Assembly: GCA_045586505.1 (NCBI GenBank)
Contig: JAZNAL010000018.1
Location: 1-28,903, forward strand
DNA: 28,903 bases
Direction: 5' to 3'
DNA from: Flemingiibacterium sp045586505
Lineage (GTDB): Bacteria > Bacillota > Clostridia > Oscillospirales > CAG-272
Position numbers and translations under genes: made by a program. Numbering within the stretch: the first letter of the stretch is position 1; every line of letters begins with the position of its first letter. Shown in pieces: positions 1-7,663 of the stretch. The notes beneath the pieces were generated by a model. That model made no database searches, had not been told where the DNA came from, and was given only the letters and a program-made list of their open reading frames with translations.

Positions 1-19
1 TCCGCGAGTCTTTCGCGGA
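1..19 (-). terminator. Hairpin at the window edge, possible nth terminator
   Basis: A perfect 7-bp inverted repeat (TCCGCGA / TCGCGGA) with a 5-nt loop lies 78 bases beyond the nth stop codon. A T-tract serving minus-strand transcripts would lie left of base 1 and cannot be seen, so terminator function is inferred. On the plus strand the hairpin is followed by a GC-rich stretch, not a T-run. Bases 20-96 hold nothing else I recognise. Confidence 0.35.
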
Positions 20-96
20 CGGCGATTTTATGTTGCTTTAAGACATACAGCTTTGCGTTCTTCTCACCAAACACTTAATCCGGCTCCTTATCGGCA

Positions 97-744
97 TTAT
101 CTGCGTCCGTTATGCTTGCATATATCCGCGCAGGGACATTCCCCGCACTTTGGAGCACGCGCGGTGCAGACATCCCGCCCGAACATTACCACCCGGTGGC
201 AAAAATCCGACTGCTTTTCGGGAGGCAGCAGCGGAATCAGGATCTTTTCGATCTTCGCGGGATCCTTCTGAGTTTCAGGGTAAAGTCCAACACGTCCGCA
301 GATACGGATACAGTGAGTGTCGGTAACGATAGCGGGCTTTCCGAAGATGTCGCCGAGGAGCAGATTTGCGATCTTACGACCCACACCGGGAAGCTTCAGA
401 AGCTCGTCCATAGTATCGGGCAGTTCCCCGCCGTACTCATCCCGGAGCATGACGCAGGCATCCTTAATATTCTTCGCCTTGGTCTTATAAAGTCCGCAGG
501 GGCGTACGATCGCCTCCAATTCGAAAAGCTCACAGTCCGCCACCGATTCAAGTGTGGGAAACACGGAAAAAAGCTCGCGGCAGACGATATTCACCCGTGC
601 GTCGGTGCACTGTGCGGAAAGCCGCCCCATTATAAGCAGCTTCCACGGCTCACCGCCGTATTCCAACGCACATCGAGCCTCAGGGTATATGTTTTCCAGC
701 CTCTCGCAGAATTCCCTTGCGAGAAGCGCTTTTTTTGTAGGCAT
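97..744 (-). CDS. nth: Endonuclease III (DNA glycosylase/AP lyase)
   Basis: Base excision repair enzyme that removes oxidised pyrimidines and nicks abasic sites. The 215-residue product has the family length (about 210). It shows the helix-hairpin-helix LPGVGRK at residues 118-124 with the catalytic lysine (K124), the catalytic aspartate in TDTH (D142), and a C-terminal [4Fe-4S] loop with cysteines 193, 200, 203 and 209 in the canonical C-x6-C-x2-C-x5-C spacing. The start at 744 follows AAAGGA about 9 nt upstream. An in-frame ATG at 777 is unlikely because it lies next to the -10 box (778-783), before the expected transcript start near 771. The gene lies 73 bp downstream of spoIIE on the same strand but has its own consensus promoter. 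All catalytic and cluster residues are intact. Confidence 0.95.
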   Translation of the reverse strand: MPTKKALLAREFCERLENIYPEARCALEYGGEPWKLLIMGRLSAQCTDARVNIVCRELFSVFPTLESVADCELFELEAIVRPCGLYKTKAKNIKDACVMLRDEYGGELPDTMDELLKLPGVGRKIANLLLGDIFGKPAIVTDTHCIRICGRVGLYPETQKDPAKIEKILIPLLPPEKQSDFCHRVVMFGRDVCTARAPKCGECPCADICKHNGRR

Positions 745-777
745 TAAAACAATCCTTTCGATGTTTGATACAAGCAT

Positions 778-806
778 ATTATATCAAACACCGATGGGAT
801 TGTCAA
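778..806 (-). promoter_or_regulatory. Consensus SigA promoter of nth
   Basis: On the minus strand, TTGACA (801-806) is followed after exactly 17 bp by TATAAT (778-783). Both hexamers match consensus perfectly. The expected transcription start is near 771, giving a leader of about 27 nt before the nth ATG at 744. The promoter sits in the short gap after the spoIIE stop codon, so a vegetative repair gene is expressed independently of the sporulation gene upstream. Confidence 0.85.
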
Positions 807-817
807 GTGTATTCGAA

Positions 818-3301
818 TCACTCCGCGGCGTCGTTTTCGGCGACTCTTACGAGCACCACGGTCATATCGTCACTGCGTTTATTTGTGAGAGCGGCGTTGT
901 CGAGTATCTTCGCCGCCATGGTGTTAAGATCGTCCTCCCACTCGTAGGTCAGGAGATTTGCAAGCCACACACCGTCCTCCAGCGACTGAGCCACTCCGTC
1001 GCTGAGCATAATGATCACATCCCCCGCCATAAGGTCAAAGCCGATCTTTTCCGCATCCAGCTCATGCAGGATGCCAAGCGGCACCGTCCTCGAGCTTATC
1101 TTATACAGATTCCCCGACCGCATGATGAAAGACGGCGCGGCACCGCTTTTTATAAAGCATGCCTTACCCGTGATAAGGTCGATCTCCGCAAGATCGATAG
1201 TAGCAGAGCATTCCCCGCCATGACTTCCTCGGTTTCTGATAAAGCCGTTCAACATTTCAAGCGTCACCGCCTTGCCGTTGCCCGCCGACAACATCCGCTC
1301 CGCAAAAACAGTGCAGATCTTTGAGGTGATCGCCGCTTCTCTGCCGCTTCCCATACCGTCGGAGATCAGCGAGTAAAAATAATCCTCACGGCTCTCAAAT
1401 GCCGCACTGCAGTCGCCGTTGGCGCTTTCGTGCTCCTTGATACTTGAGGTTTTTGCGACCTCGCATTTATAAAGGCGGCGTGCTTCCAGAGTCATGGTAA
1501 CATCCCCCTCGTCGATGTTGAATCGGGGTTTGCACATTGGAGTCTCTAAGGTGTTTTCCACAGCCCTGCGGATCTCGTCCGCCCCAATTTTTACCTGCGC
1601 TATCTCCACTCCGCCGATGATCGCCTGCTTCTTTCGTGAGCCGCAGCAGATCGCACTCTCGGCGGTAATACCCATGTATTTGAGTGAGCGCCGAAGCTTC
1701 TTTGACAGCTCATCGTTCACCTTATATTCTGCGTCATTGTAAGCGATCTGCTCCGATAACAGCTTCGACATGACCTCATAATCAAGGGCAAACGCCTCGG
1801 TTTTATCGTTCTTTATCAGTCGCTCCGTCAGCTTTGCTGTCGATAGGTTGATCTCGTCAAGTATAGGCAGAATGTTGTAGCACCGATCCTTTAAGTAGGA
1901 GGGGACACTGTCAATATTCACCCGTCCGGTGCGGTAAAGCTCGCTTGTGATCTTGCTCTGTGCGTCCAGCGTGGAAGCGCATTCCCGCTCCAGACAAAAG
2001 GATTCAAGAGAGCACTTGCGGCAGAACCCCTCAAAGGCATTGTCGCACACCTGCTTAAGATCCACTACTCCAGGACGGCGCATGCGGTCGGACAGCGAAT
2101 ATACCGTATCCGACAGATGAGAAAACGCGTCGGCAAGCGCATTCATGCGGGCGTTTACATCCGCCTGACGCTTTTCTAGCATCAACACGTCCTCGCCGCT
2201 CCGTTCATTATCGGGCTGGGTAAATACAGGGATCCGCGGGAGCAGTCGGAAGTGTGCCAGCGGCATAAATACAGCCGTCGCCGCGGCAATATCGGGAAGC
2301 AGCCGCGGAAGGACGGTATATCCGTCAACCACAAGCCCCAGTGCAACTCCGATGGCGCAGGATGCCGCTATGGCGGCGGCCCTTGACAGCTTCCATAAGA
2401 CGCCCATGCAGAGTCCCGCCGCCGCGATAATACAGGGTGCCGCGCCGATGCTGTACGATACCTCCGCAGCATTAAGTACGCCGACACCGCCAAGCGTACC
2501 GCATGCAAGCCCTGCAAGTAATCCCACCGCGCACCCCCGCAGTGCACCCACAGAGCTTGAAGCCCACAGCGTGACAAAATACGCCGCCATAAATGCAAGC
2601 GAAAAGCCAAGAACGGTATAACCACGCAGGGAGAATACCAAAATGAACATAAGCGCCGCGCATGACAGCTCCGTCGAATACGCGAACCGCTCGGTTTTTG
2701 TAAACAGCCCCGAAAGAGCCAGCACCGCAAGCGGTGTTATCAGAAATCCGGCAAGCAAACCGAACAGGTCATAGTATAGAAATCCGCCTGCGATCAGACG
2801 GTAAAGACCAAATACAAACGCCGCAAAGCAGGATATCGCCGTGCGGATAAGTATTCCCTCGCCGAAGATACCGCTCTCGGGGTCGGATTTTTTAGCGTAC
2901 GCGCGCAGTCTGCCAAGCAGTTTTTTACCTATGTACTGACCATCCCCGTCGGGAGCGTCGAAAAACAGCCTTCCGACAGCATAGCGCAGCATAACCGCGA
3001 CGGTATATACTACAGCAAGCGGCAGAGCGTATCCGCGATCAGCCAGTGTAGATACGATAAGTCCGAGATAACTGAACATAACGTACCGGTCGACGACACA
3101 TATGTACGCGATACCAAAGGGATAGCAGGAAAACACTCCCGTGGACGCACCGAGCAGTCCCGCAAGCAGTGCCGATCCAAATCCTTTAAGTAAGTGCACA
3201 CCGTCCTGCCGTGAAAGCGCAACGGAGCTTTCGCCCTCCGATGCCTCGGCACCCCCGAGCACCTTTGAAAGTCCGAGCTTTAAGATCTTTTGTATTGCCA
3301 T
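818..3301 (-). CDS. spoIIE: Stage II sporulation protein E (PP2C-type phosphatase)
   Basis: Membrane-bound serine phosphatase that dephosphorylates SpoIIAA and so releases SigF in the forespore; it also acts with FtsZ at the polar septum. The 827-residue product matches the family length. Residues about 40-355 hold roughly ten hydrophobic helices. A central regulatory region follows, then a C-terminal PP2C domain with metal-binding motifs SDGMGSG (Asp near 648), LSDGV (near 767) and DDMT (near 811). I chose the ATG at 3301, preceded by AAGGATGG with 8 nt spacing; an ATG at 3313 has its Shine-Dalgarno directly abutting. An open frame back to a TTG at 3355 is excluded because that codon overlaps the -10 box. 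It is divergent from nfnAB and implies a sporulating host. Confidence 0.95.
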   Translation of the reverse strand: MAIQKILKLGLSKVLGGAEASEGESSVALSRQDGVHLLKGFGSALLAGLLGASTGVFSCYPFGIAYICVVDRYVMFSYLGLIVSTLADRGYALPLAVVYTVAVMLRYAVGRLFFDAPDGDGQYIGKKLLGRLRAYAKKSDPESGIFGEGILIRTAISCFAAFVFGLYRLIAGGFLYYDLFGLLAGFLITPLAVLALSGLFTKTERFAYSTELSCAALMFILVFSLRGYTVLGFSLAFMAAYFVTLWASSSVGALRGCAVGLLAGLACGTLGGVGVLNAAEVSYSIGAAPCIIAAAGLCMGVLWKLSRAAAIAASCAIGVALGLVVDGYTVLPRLLPDIAAATAVFMPLAHFRLLPRIPVFTQPDNERSGEDVLMLEKRQADVNARMNALADAFSHLSDTVYSLSDRMRRPGVVDLKQVCDNAFEGFCRKCSLESFCLERECASTLDAQSKITSELYRTGRVNIDSVPSYLKDRCYNILPILDEINLSTAKLTERLIKNDKTEAFALDYEVMSKLLSEQIAYNDAEYKVNDELSKKLRRSLKYMGITAESAICCGSRKKQAIIGGVEIAQVKIGADEIRRAVENTLETPMCKPRFNIDEGDVTMTLEARRLYKCEVAKTSSIKEHESANGDCSAAFESREDYFYSLISDGMGSGREAAITSKICTVFAERMLSAGNGKAVTLEMLNGFIRNRGSHGGECSATIDLAEIDLITGKACFIKSGAAPSFIMRSGNLYKISSRTVPLGILHELDAEKIGFDLMAGDVIIMLSDGVAQSLEDGVWLANLLTYEWEDDLNTMAAKILDNAALTNKRSDDMTVVLVRVAENDAAE

Positions 3302-3354
3302 TACTTTATCCATCCTTCTTTTTTGTGCCGCACACGGCGGCTTGTCCTGCGTCA

Positions 3355-3410
3355 ATTATATCAAAGCCGCGCCGACTTTACTGTCGACTCTTGTATGCAT
3401 ATTTGACGGC
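3355..3410 (-). promoter_or_regulatory. spoIIE promoter with 21-bp spacer and Spo0A-box-like sites
   Basis: On the minus strand a perfect -10 TATAAT (3355-3360) is preceded by TCGACA (3382-3387), one base from the -35 consensus, with a 21-bp spacer. No good -35 exists at 17 bp (CAGTAA). The -35 overlaps TGTCGAC (3382-3388, plus strand), which matches the Spo0A box TGTCGAA at 6 of 7 positions. A weaker partial box, TGACGGC, lies at 3404-3410, 22 bp upstream. B. subtilis spoIIE is known for this 21-bp arrangement, used by SigA RNA polymerase with phosphorylated Spo0A. Confidence 0.65.
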
Positions 3411-3535
3411 CTTTTACTCTTTTTTGGATGGATTATGATAAAACACAGGGAATTTAACGAGACTATTGTCATAAAATGTAATATAATCCGAAAACATTCG
3501 TCATTATGAATATTTATTTTGATGATAATTACCTA

Positions 3536-3565
3536 TTGCATTGAGGCAGCACGATATGGTATAAT
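3536..3565 (+). promoter_or_regulatory. SigA promoter of nfnAB, extended -10
   Basis: TTGCAT (3536-3541), an 18-bp spacer and TATAAT (3560-3565) with a TGG extended -10 at 3557-3559. The expected start is near 3572, giving a leader of about 56 nt to the nfnA ATG at 3628. It rules out the in-frame ATG at 3571 as the nfnA start. Confidence 0.7.
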
Positions 3566-3627
3566 ATAAGATGAAAAATTGTTCCCTCGGCATGAATATG
3601 CCGCCCATTTTCATAAGGAGGGCTTCC

Positions 3628-4464
3628 ATGTACAGAATCGCCGCCAAAAAAAGTCTCAATCCAACCGTCACCATGATGGATATCGAGGCTCCCGCCGTTG
3701 CAAAAAAGGCACAGCCGGGTCAGTTTATAATCCTCCGAACGGACGAGGACGGAGAGCGCATCCCGCTTACCGTCGCGGGCTATGACCGCGATGCGGGCAC
3801 CGTAAAGATTATCTTTCAGGTAGTGGGCGCTACCACGCTCAAATTAAATAACAAAGAAGTCGGCGACAGTCTTCGTGATTTCGTAGGTCCTCTCGGTATG
3901 CCCACCGAGCTGGAAGGTCTCAAAAAGGTCTGCGTCGTAGGCGGCGGCGTGGGCTGTGCTATCGCGCTTCCCATCGCCCAGGCACTTCACGATATGGGCT
4001 GTGAGGTCACCTCGGTGATTGGCTTCCGAAACAAGGATCTACTGATACTTGAGGACGAATTCAAGGCCGCATCAAGCCGTTTGTTCGTCATGACCGACGA
4101 CGGCTCCTACGGGCGCGAGGGCAATGTGTGCGTTCCACTTTGTGAAATGTTCGCATCAGGTGAAAAATTCGACAAGGTCATCACCATCGGCCCCCTTATT
4201 ATGATGAAATTCGTAGTGAAAGCCACCCGTCCCACGGGTATTCCCTGCGTGGTATCCATGAATCCCATTATGATAGACGGCACGGGAATGTGCGGAGGCT
4301 GCCGCCTTATTGTCGGCGGCAAGACTAAGTTCGCCTGCGTTGACGGCCCTGATTTTGACGGATATGAGGTTGACTTCGACTCCGCAATGGAGCGCAGCAC
4401 CATGTTCCGCGATTTCGAGCGCCACGCCTATGACGAGACCTGCAATCTTTTCAGGAAAGCGTAG
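3628..4464 (+). CDS. nfnA: NADH-dependent ferredoxin:NADP+ oxidoreductase, small subunit NfnA
   Basis: FAD/NAD(H)-binding subunit of the cytosolic electron-bifurcating transhydrogenase, which couples NADH and reduced ferredoxin oxidation to NADP+ reduction. The 278-residue protein has the PyrK-like ferredoxin reductase architecture: an N-terminal FAD-binding barrel (RDFVGPLG at 83-90), a nucleotide-binding Rossmann segment (VVGGGVGC, 103-110) and a C-terminal [2Fe-2S] site with Asp217, Cys222, Cys225 and Cys237 in the IDGTGMCGGC context. The ATG at 3628 follows AAGGAGG with 6-nt spacing; upstream in-frame codons are at the transcription start. nfnB begins 12 nt after its stop, so the two subunits are translated from one mRNA. 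SudB-type sulfide dehydrogenase is an older name for the same fold; the pairing and the Asp/Cys cluster favour Nfn. Confidence 0.9.
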   Translation: MYRIAAKKSLNPTVTMMDIEAPAVAKKAQPGQFIILRTDEDGERIPLTVAGYDRDAGTVKIIFQVVGATTLKLNNKEVGDSLRDFVGPLGMPTELEGLKKVCVVGGGVGCAIALPIAQALHDMGCEVTSVIGFRNKDLLILEDEFKAASSRLFVMTDDGSYGREGNVCVPLCEMFASGEKFDKVITIGPLIMMKFVVKATRPTGIPCVVSMNPIMIDGTGMCGGCRLIVGGKTKFACVDGPDFDGYEVDFDSAMERSTMFRDFERHAYDETCNLFRKA

Positions 4465-4476
4465 GGAGGTAACAAA

Positions 4477-5892
4477 ATGCCCGCTAACATGAAAAAAGAA
4501 AAGAACCCCATGCCATCACAGGCACCGGAGGTTCGCGCGCACAACTTTGACGAGGTTGCCCTCGGCTACAGTGAGGCCACAGCCATCGACGAGGCTCTGC
4601 GCTGTCTTAACTGCAAGAATATGCCCTGTGTATCGGGCTGTCCCGTAAATATTCACATCCCCGAATTTATCGCAAAGATCAAGGAAGGCGACTTTGAGGG
4701 CGCGTATCAGGTTATTAACCGCTCCTCCTCCCTGCCCGCAGTCTGCGGACGGGTATGCCCCCAGGAGACGCAGTGCGAGGCAAAATGCGTACGCGGCATC
4801 AAGGGCGAGCCTGTAGGTATTGGCAGACTGGAGCGTTTTGTGGCAGATTTCCACAATGCACACGCTGACGGCAAGGTGGATGTTCCCACTTCCAACGGTC
4901 ACAGAGTGGCAGTTGTGGGGTCCGGCCCGTCCGGCCTTACCTGCGCAGGTGATCTTGCCAAGAGGGGCTACAAAGTCACGGTATACGAAGCACTTCATAC
5001 CGCAGGCGGTGTGCTTGTGTACGGCATCCCCGAGTTCCGACTTCCCAAGTCCATCGTACAGAAGGAGGTCGACAATCTCATCGCCCTGGGTGTCGAGATC
5101 GAAACAAACTACGTCATCGGCAAGACGCTTACTGTGGATGAGCTGTTCGAAATGGGCTATGAGGCAGTATTTATCGGCTCCGGCGCGGGACTTCCAAGCT
5201 TTATGAACATCCCCGGCGAGAGCCTTAAGGGCGTTTACTCCGCCAACGAGTTTCTGACCCGAAGCAACCTTATGAAAGCATATCTTGACAACCCCGTGAC
5301 CCCCATTTCCAAGGGCGGCAAGGTGGCGGTTGTGGGCGGCGGCAACGTAGCGATGGATGCGGCGCGAACCGCACTCAGACTTGGCGCCGAGAAGGTTTAC
5401 ATCATCTACCGCCGTTCCATGGAGGAGCTTCCCGCACGCCGCGAGGAAGTAGAACACGCCATGGAGGAGGGCGTCGAATTCAGACTTCTCAACAGCCCTG
5501 TGGAAATCCTCGGCTATCGCAACCCCGATGACAAGCGTGATCCGAGAAACGGCTGTGTCACTGGCATCAGATGCATCCGGATGGAGCTTGGTGAGCCGGA
5601 CGAGCGCGGCAGGCGCTCCCCCATCCCTGTGGAGGGCAGTGAATTCGAGCTTGACGTTGATACCGTAATTATTTCCATCGGCACCACGCCCAATCCCCTT
5701 ATCAAATCCACCACCGAGGGACTTGAGGTCAACAAGCGCGGCGGCATCATCGTGGAGGAATCCACCGGTGCCACTACCAAAAAGGGCGTCTACGCCGGCG
5801 GCGATGCTGTCACCGGTGCGGCAACCGTTATTTCCGCCATGGGCGCGGGCAAGGTCGCAGCAAAGGCTATCGATGCCTATCTGAGTAAGTAA
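4477..5892 (+). CDS. nfnB: NADPH-binding large subunit NfnB (GltD-like flavoprotein)
   Basis: Large subunit of the bifurcating transhydrogenase, carrying the bifurcating FAD, the NADP(H) site and two [4Fe-4S] clusters. The 471-residue product shows two N-terminal cysteine clusters (C43, C46, C51, C55 and C90, C94, C100, C104), an FAD dinucleotide fold (VVGSGPSG near 147-154) followed by the GltD-type GGVLVYGIPEFRLP stretch, a second NAD(P) fold (VVGGGNVAMDAA) and the terminal GD-x-FAD signature (YAGGDAVTGA). AGGGAGGT precedes the start. Databases often label such proteins glutamate synthase small subunit; no glutamate synthase large subunit is here and nfnA is immediately upstream, so NfnB is the better name. 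The set provides NADPH for biosynthesis in an anaerobe. Confidence 0.9.
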   Translation: MPANMKKEKNPMPSQAPEVRAHNFDEVALGYSEATAIDEALRCLNCKNMPCVSGCPVNIHIPEFIAKIKEGDFEGAYQVINRSSSLPAVCGRVCPQETQCEAKCVRGIKGEPVGIGRLERFVADFHNAHADGKVDVPTSNGHRVAVVGSGPSGLTCAGDLAKRGYKVTVYEALHTAGGVLVYGIPEFRLPKSIVQKEVDNLIALGVEIETNYVIGKTLTVDELFEMGYEAVFIGSGAGLPSFMNIPGESLKGVYSANEFLTRSNLMKAYLDNPVTPISKGGKVAVVGGGNVAMDAARTALRLGAEKVYIIYRRSMEELPARREEVEHAMEEGVEFRLLNSPVEILGYRNPDDKRDPRNGCVTGIRCIRMELGEPDERGRRSPIPVEGSEFELDVDTVIISIGTTPNPLIKSTTEGLEVNKRGGIIVEESTGATTKKGVYAGGDAVTGAATVISAMGAGKVAAKAIDAYLSK

Positions 5893-5920
5893 ACACCGGA
5901 GTACACACAACAGAATCTAT

Positions 5921-5954
5921 AAAAACACCCCCGAAGCTGAGCTTCGGGGGTTTC
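5921..5954. terminator. Bidirectional intrinsic terminator between nfnB and the mgsA-like gene
   Basis: A perfect 10-bp stem, CCCCCGAAGC (5928-5937) with GCTTCGGGGG (5941-5950), has a 3-nt loop. TTT follows on the right and AAAAACA flanks the left. It separates two convergent operons and probably serves both. Confidence 0.85.
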
Positions 5955-5973
5955 GTGCGTTATAAGCTATACT

Positions 5974-6393
5974 TTATCTTCTGTTGTAATCCGACTTGGG
6001 GTTTACAATCTCACGCCAATCAAGTCCGCCGTTTTCCAGCGCGCAGACAAGCACCTCCGCGGTTGCGATATTGGTTGCAACGGGGACGTTGTAAACATCG
6101 CACATACGTAAAAGGTTATGGGACTCCTCGTCATAGGGGGAATCCGTTGAGGTGTCGCGGAAATAAATGAGCAGATCTATCTCGTTATACGCAAGACGCG
6201 AGGTGATCTGCTGTGTTCCGCCTTGGGAGCCGGACAGCAGTCTCTCGATATTAAGTCCCGTTGCTTCGGATATATACTTTCCCGTTATACCCGTGGCACA
6301 CAGATTGTGTTTACAAAGTATACCGCAATATGCGATGCAAAACTGGGTCATCAGTTCTTTTTTCTTGTCGTCCGCGATGATAGCAATTTCCAT
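5974..6393 (-). CDS. Methylglyoxal-synthase-like protein with altered catalytic residues
   Basis: The 139-residue product aligns over its full length with MgsA, which converts dihydroxyacetone phosphate to methylglyoxal. Fold landmarks are intact: MEIAIIADD, the ATG-x-TG phosphate loop (ATGITG), SEATGLNIER, and the C-terminal VPVATNIATAE. Several residues described for the E. coli enzyme are changed. The catalytic Asp71 in GGDQQ is Thr (GGTQQ), His19 is Asp (ADD for AHD), His98 is Tyr and Asp101 is Glu (PYDEE for PHDPD); Asp20 and Asp91 remain. Either activity is lost or the substrate has changed. It lies 37 nt downstream of a MinD-like gene with its own ribosome binding site (AAAGGA, 7-8 nt). 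In several Clostridia mgsA lies close to the min genes, so this may be a remnant of that cluster. Fold certain; activity doubtful. Confidence 0.8.
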   Translation of the reverse strand: MEIAIIADDKKKELMTQFCIAYCGILCKHNLCATGITGKYISEATGLNIERLLSGSQGGTQQITSRLAYNEIDLLIYFRDTSTDSPYDEESHNLLRMCDVYNVPVATNIATAEVLVCALENGGLDWREIVNPKSDYNRR

Positions 6394-6430
6394 TTATTCG
6401 ATCCTTTCCCAATGTAAATAAAACTGTTTG

Positions 6431-7321
6431 TCATATACTTCCGAGCAGCCGCTTTATCTGCCTCTTCGTCTTGACTCCGCGAAATCCGTGGAACAACGGT
6501 ACATACATACCGCAGAGCCGTCTCGCGATATTATCAAACGCCGCCGCGGAATTTATGCCGCGGATCTGGCAGGCAAGTCGTCCGGTTTCAGCGCCGAGCA
6601 TCAGCTCGTGCTCAAACGGTACGATCCCGCAAAGCTGTATGAACGATCTGTCTATGATTTCGTTAATACCCGGGCGCTCACCCTCCACAGCTCCCGCAAA
6701 ATCGAAGCTGTTGATAAGCAGACGCCTGTCGGCTATTCGGTTTTTCAGCAAATATTCCCCCGTTTGACCCGCCGCGCGGATGCTTGAGGGCTGATGCGAT
6801 GCCACGATGATCGCACTGTCCGCTCTTCCCGATTCCAGCACCGCAGGTACGCCAAGCGACCCCGGGGTATCGAGAATTATGTGGTCAAACGGCTCAGCTT
6901 CAAGCGCGCCGTCGATTAAACTCGAAAACTCCTCGGCGGTTATATCCCGTCCGCCCTTATAGGGTGCGGCAGCAAACCACAGGTTTTCCGAGCGCTCGTC
7001 ACGAAGCAGCACCTTGTCAACGGAAGCCCGTCCCTTGGCGGCATCGTAAAGATCGTACATAATATCGTTCTCGACCCCAAGTATGAGGTCAAGACAGCGC
7101 ATATCAAAGTCACAGTCGGCGAGCAGTACCTTTTTTCCTCTCATTGCCAGAGACATTGCAAGATTGGCCGCCACGGTGGATTTACCGACTCCGCCCTTGC
7201 AGGATGTTATTAGAGTGATCTTAGTCGTTGCTTCCGCCTCCCACCGTACCGGCTTCTGCGTTCCGAATCGTCGCTGCCGTTTAATCTCGTCACAACCCAA
7301 ATAAGACAAATAGAACATCAC
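6431..7321 (-). CDS. MinD-like ParA/MRP ATPase (orphan; start uncertain)
   Basis: Deviant Walker ATPase of the MinD group. From a proposed start at 7228, residues 10-18 form the CKGGVGKST loop with both lysines. DFDMRCLDLILGVEN matches the MinD-specific segment, ILDTPGS is the Walker B region, and the C-terminus ends KRLLGSI, like the membrane-targeting amphipathic helix of MinD. No MinC or MinE is in the window, so it could act in division-site placement or as a different membrane positioning ATPase. The longest frame starts at GTG 7321 or ATG 7318 with no clear ribosome binding site and adds a 31-residue non-conserved extension. A GGGAGG (7237-7242) stands 8 nt before an ACG at 7226-7228, which would give a typical 265-residue MinD. 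The pair with the MgsA-like gene forms one operon. Confidence 0.85.
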   Translation of the reverse strand: MMFYLSYLGCDEIKRQRRFGTQKPVRWEAEATTKITLITSCKGGVGKSTVAANLAMSLAMRGKKVLLADCDFDMRCLDLILGVENDIMYDLYDAAKGRASVDKVLLRDERSENLWFAAAPYKGGRDITAEEFSSLIDGALEAEPFDHIILDTPGSLGVPAVLESGRADSAIIVASHQPSSIRAAGQTGEYLLKNRIADRRLLINSFDFAGAVEGERPGINEIIDRSFIQLCGIVPFEHELMLGAETGRLACQIRGINSAAAFDNIARRLCGMYVPLFHGFRGVKTKRQIKRLLGSI

Positions 7322-7380
7322 CGGCCGTTTTAAACTGTCGGGGACGTTTGTTTGTGGTAATTGGTTAATGTGACACTAAT

Positions 7381-7410
7381 ATGATACCACGTTTATGCAC
7401 TTTCTGTCAA
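7381..7410 (-). promoter_or_regulatory. SigA promoter of the MinD-like/MgsA-like operon
   Basis: On the minus strand a perfect TTGACA (7405-7410), an 18-bp spacer and TATCAT (7381-7386) with an extended TGG. The expected start is near 7374: about 53 nt before the GTG at 7321, or about 146 nt before the ACG at 7228. Confidence 0.75.
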
Positions 7411-7597
7411 TACCTCACAGCAAATTTTCCACTCAAAAACTCATTTTTTACATTTCCGACAAAAATATTTGACAATTTTGTGCGTTTAGTGTGTTTTAGA
7501 GCACACCACCAACTCTTTGCGACAGAGTGCTGCACAAAATAGCGCAAAATGCCTTAAATATTACTCCCTATGCACGAGAATATTTACAAAATACTTA
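7411..7597. other. AT-rich divergent spacer with repeated TTTTGYGC-type motifs
   Basis: The gene-free interval between the MinD-like gene and glyA runs over 340 bases and contains no open frame I would call. Between the two divergent promoters it carries related octamers: TTTTGTGC (7476-7483), GCACAAAA (7532-7539) and GCGCAAAA (7543-7550). A further TTTGTGCG lies inside the glyA promoter spacer (7604-7611). ATTTTGTGC (7475-7483) and GCACAAAAT (7532-7540) are perfect inverse copies. They could be operator sites; the regulator is unknown. Confidence 0.35.
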
Positions 7598-7626
7598 TTG
7601 TAATTTGTGCGAAAATGAGGTATAAT
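7598..7626 (+). promoter_or_regulatory. SigA promoter of glyA
   Basis: TTGTAA (7598-7603), a 17-bp spacer and a perfect TATAAT (7621-7626). The predicted start near 7633 leaves a leader of about 31 nt to the ATG at 7664, too short for a riboswitch. The in-frame ATG at 7625 overlaps the -10 box and is excluded. Confidence 0.75.
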
Positions 7627-7663
7627 GATTATGATTAATTTTTTACAAAAGGAGTACATAAAA

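Noticed and set aside
4516..5910. Long open frame on the minus strand opposite nfnB
   Set aside because: It mirrors the codon structure of a strongly conserved flavoprotein, has no recognisable domain and no separate promoter or ribosome binding site. Similar long antisense frames oppose glyA, the WG-repeat gene, serS and yidC.
7470..7506. Possible extra promoter beginning with TTGACA near 7469
   Set aside because: No acceptable -10 hexamer occurs 16-18 bp downstream, and the glyA promoter at 7598-7626 is clearly better.
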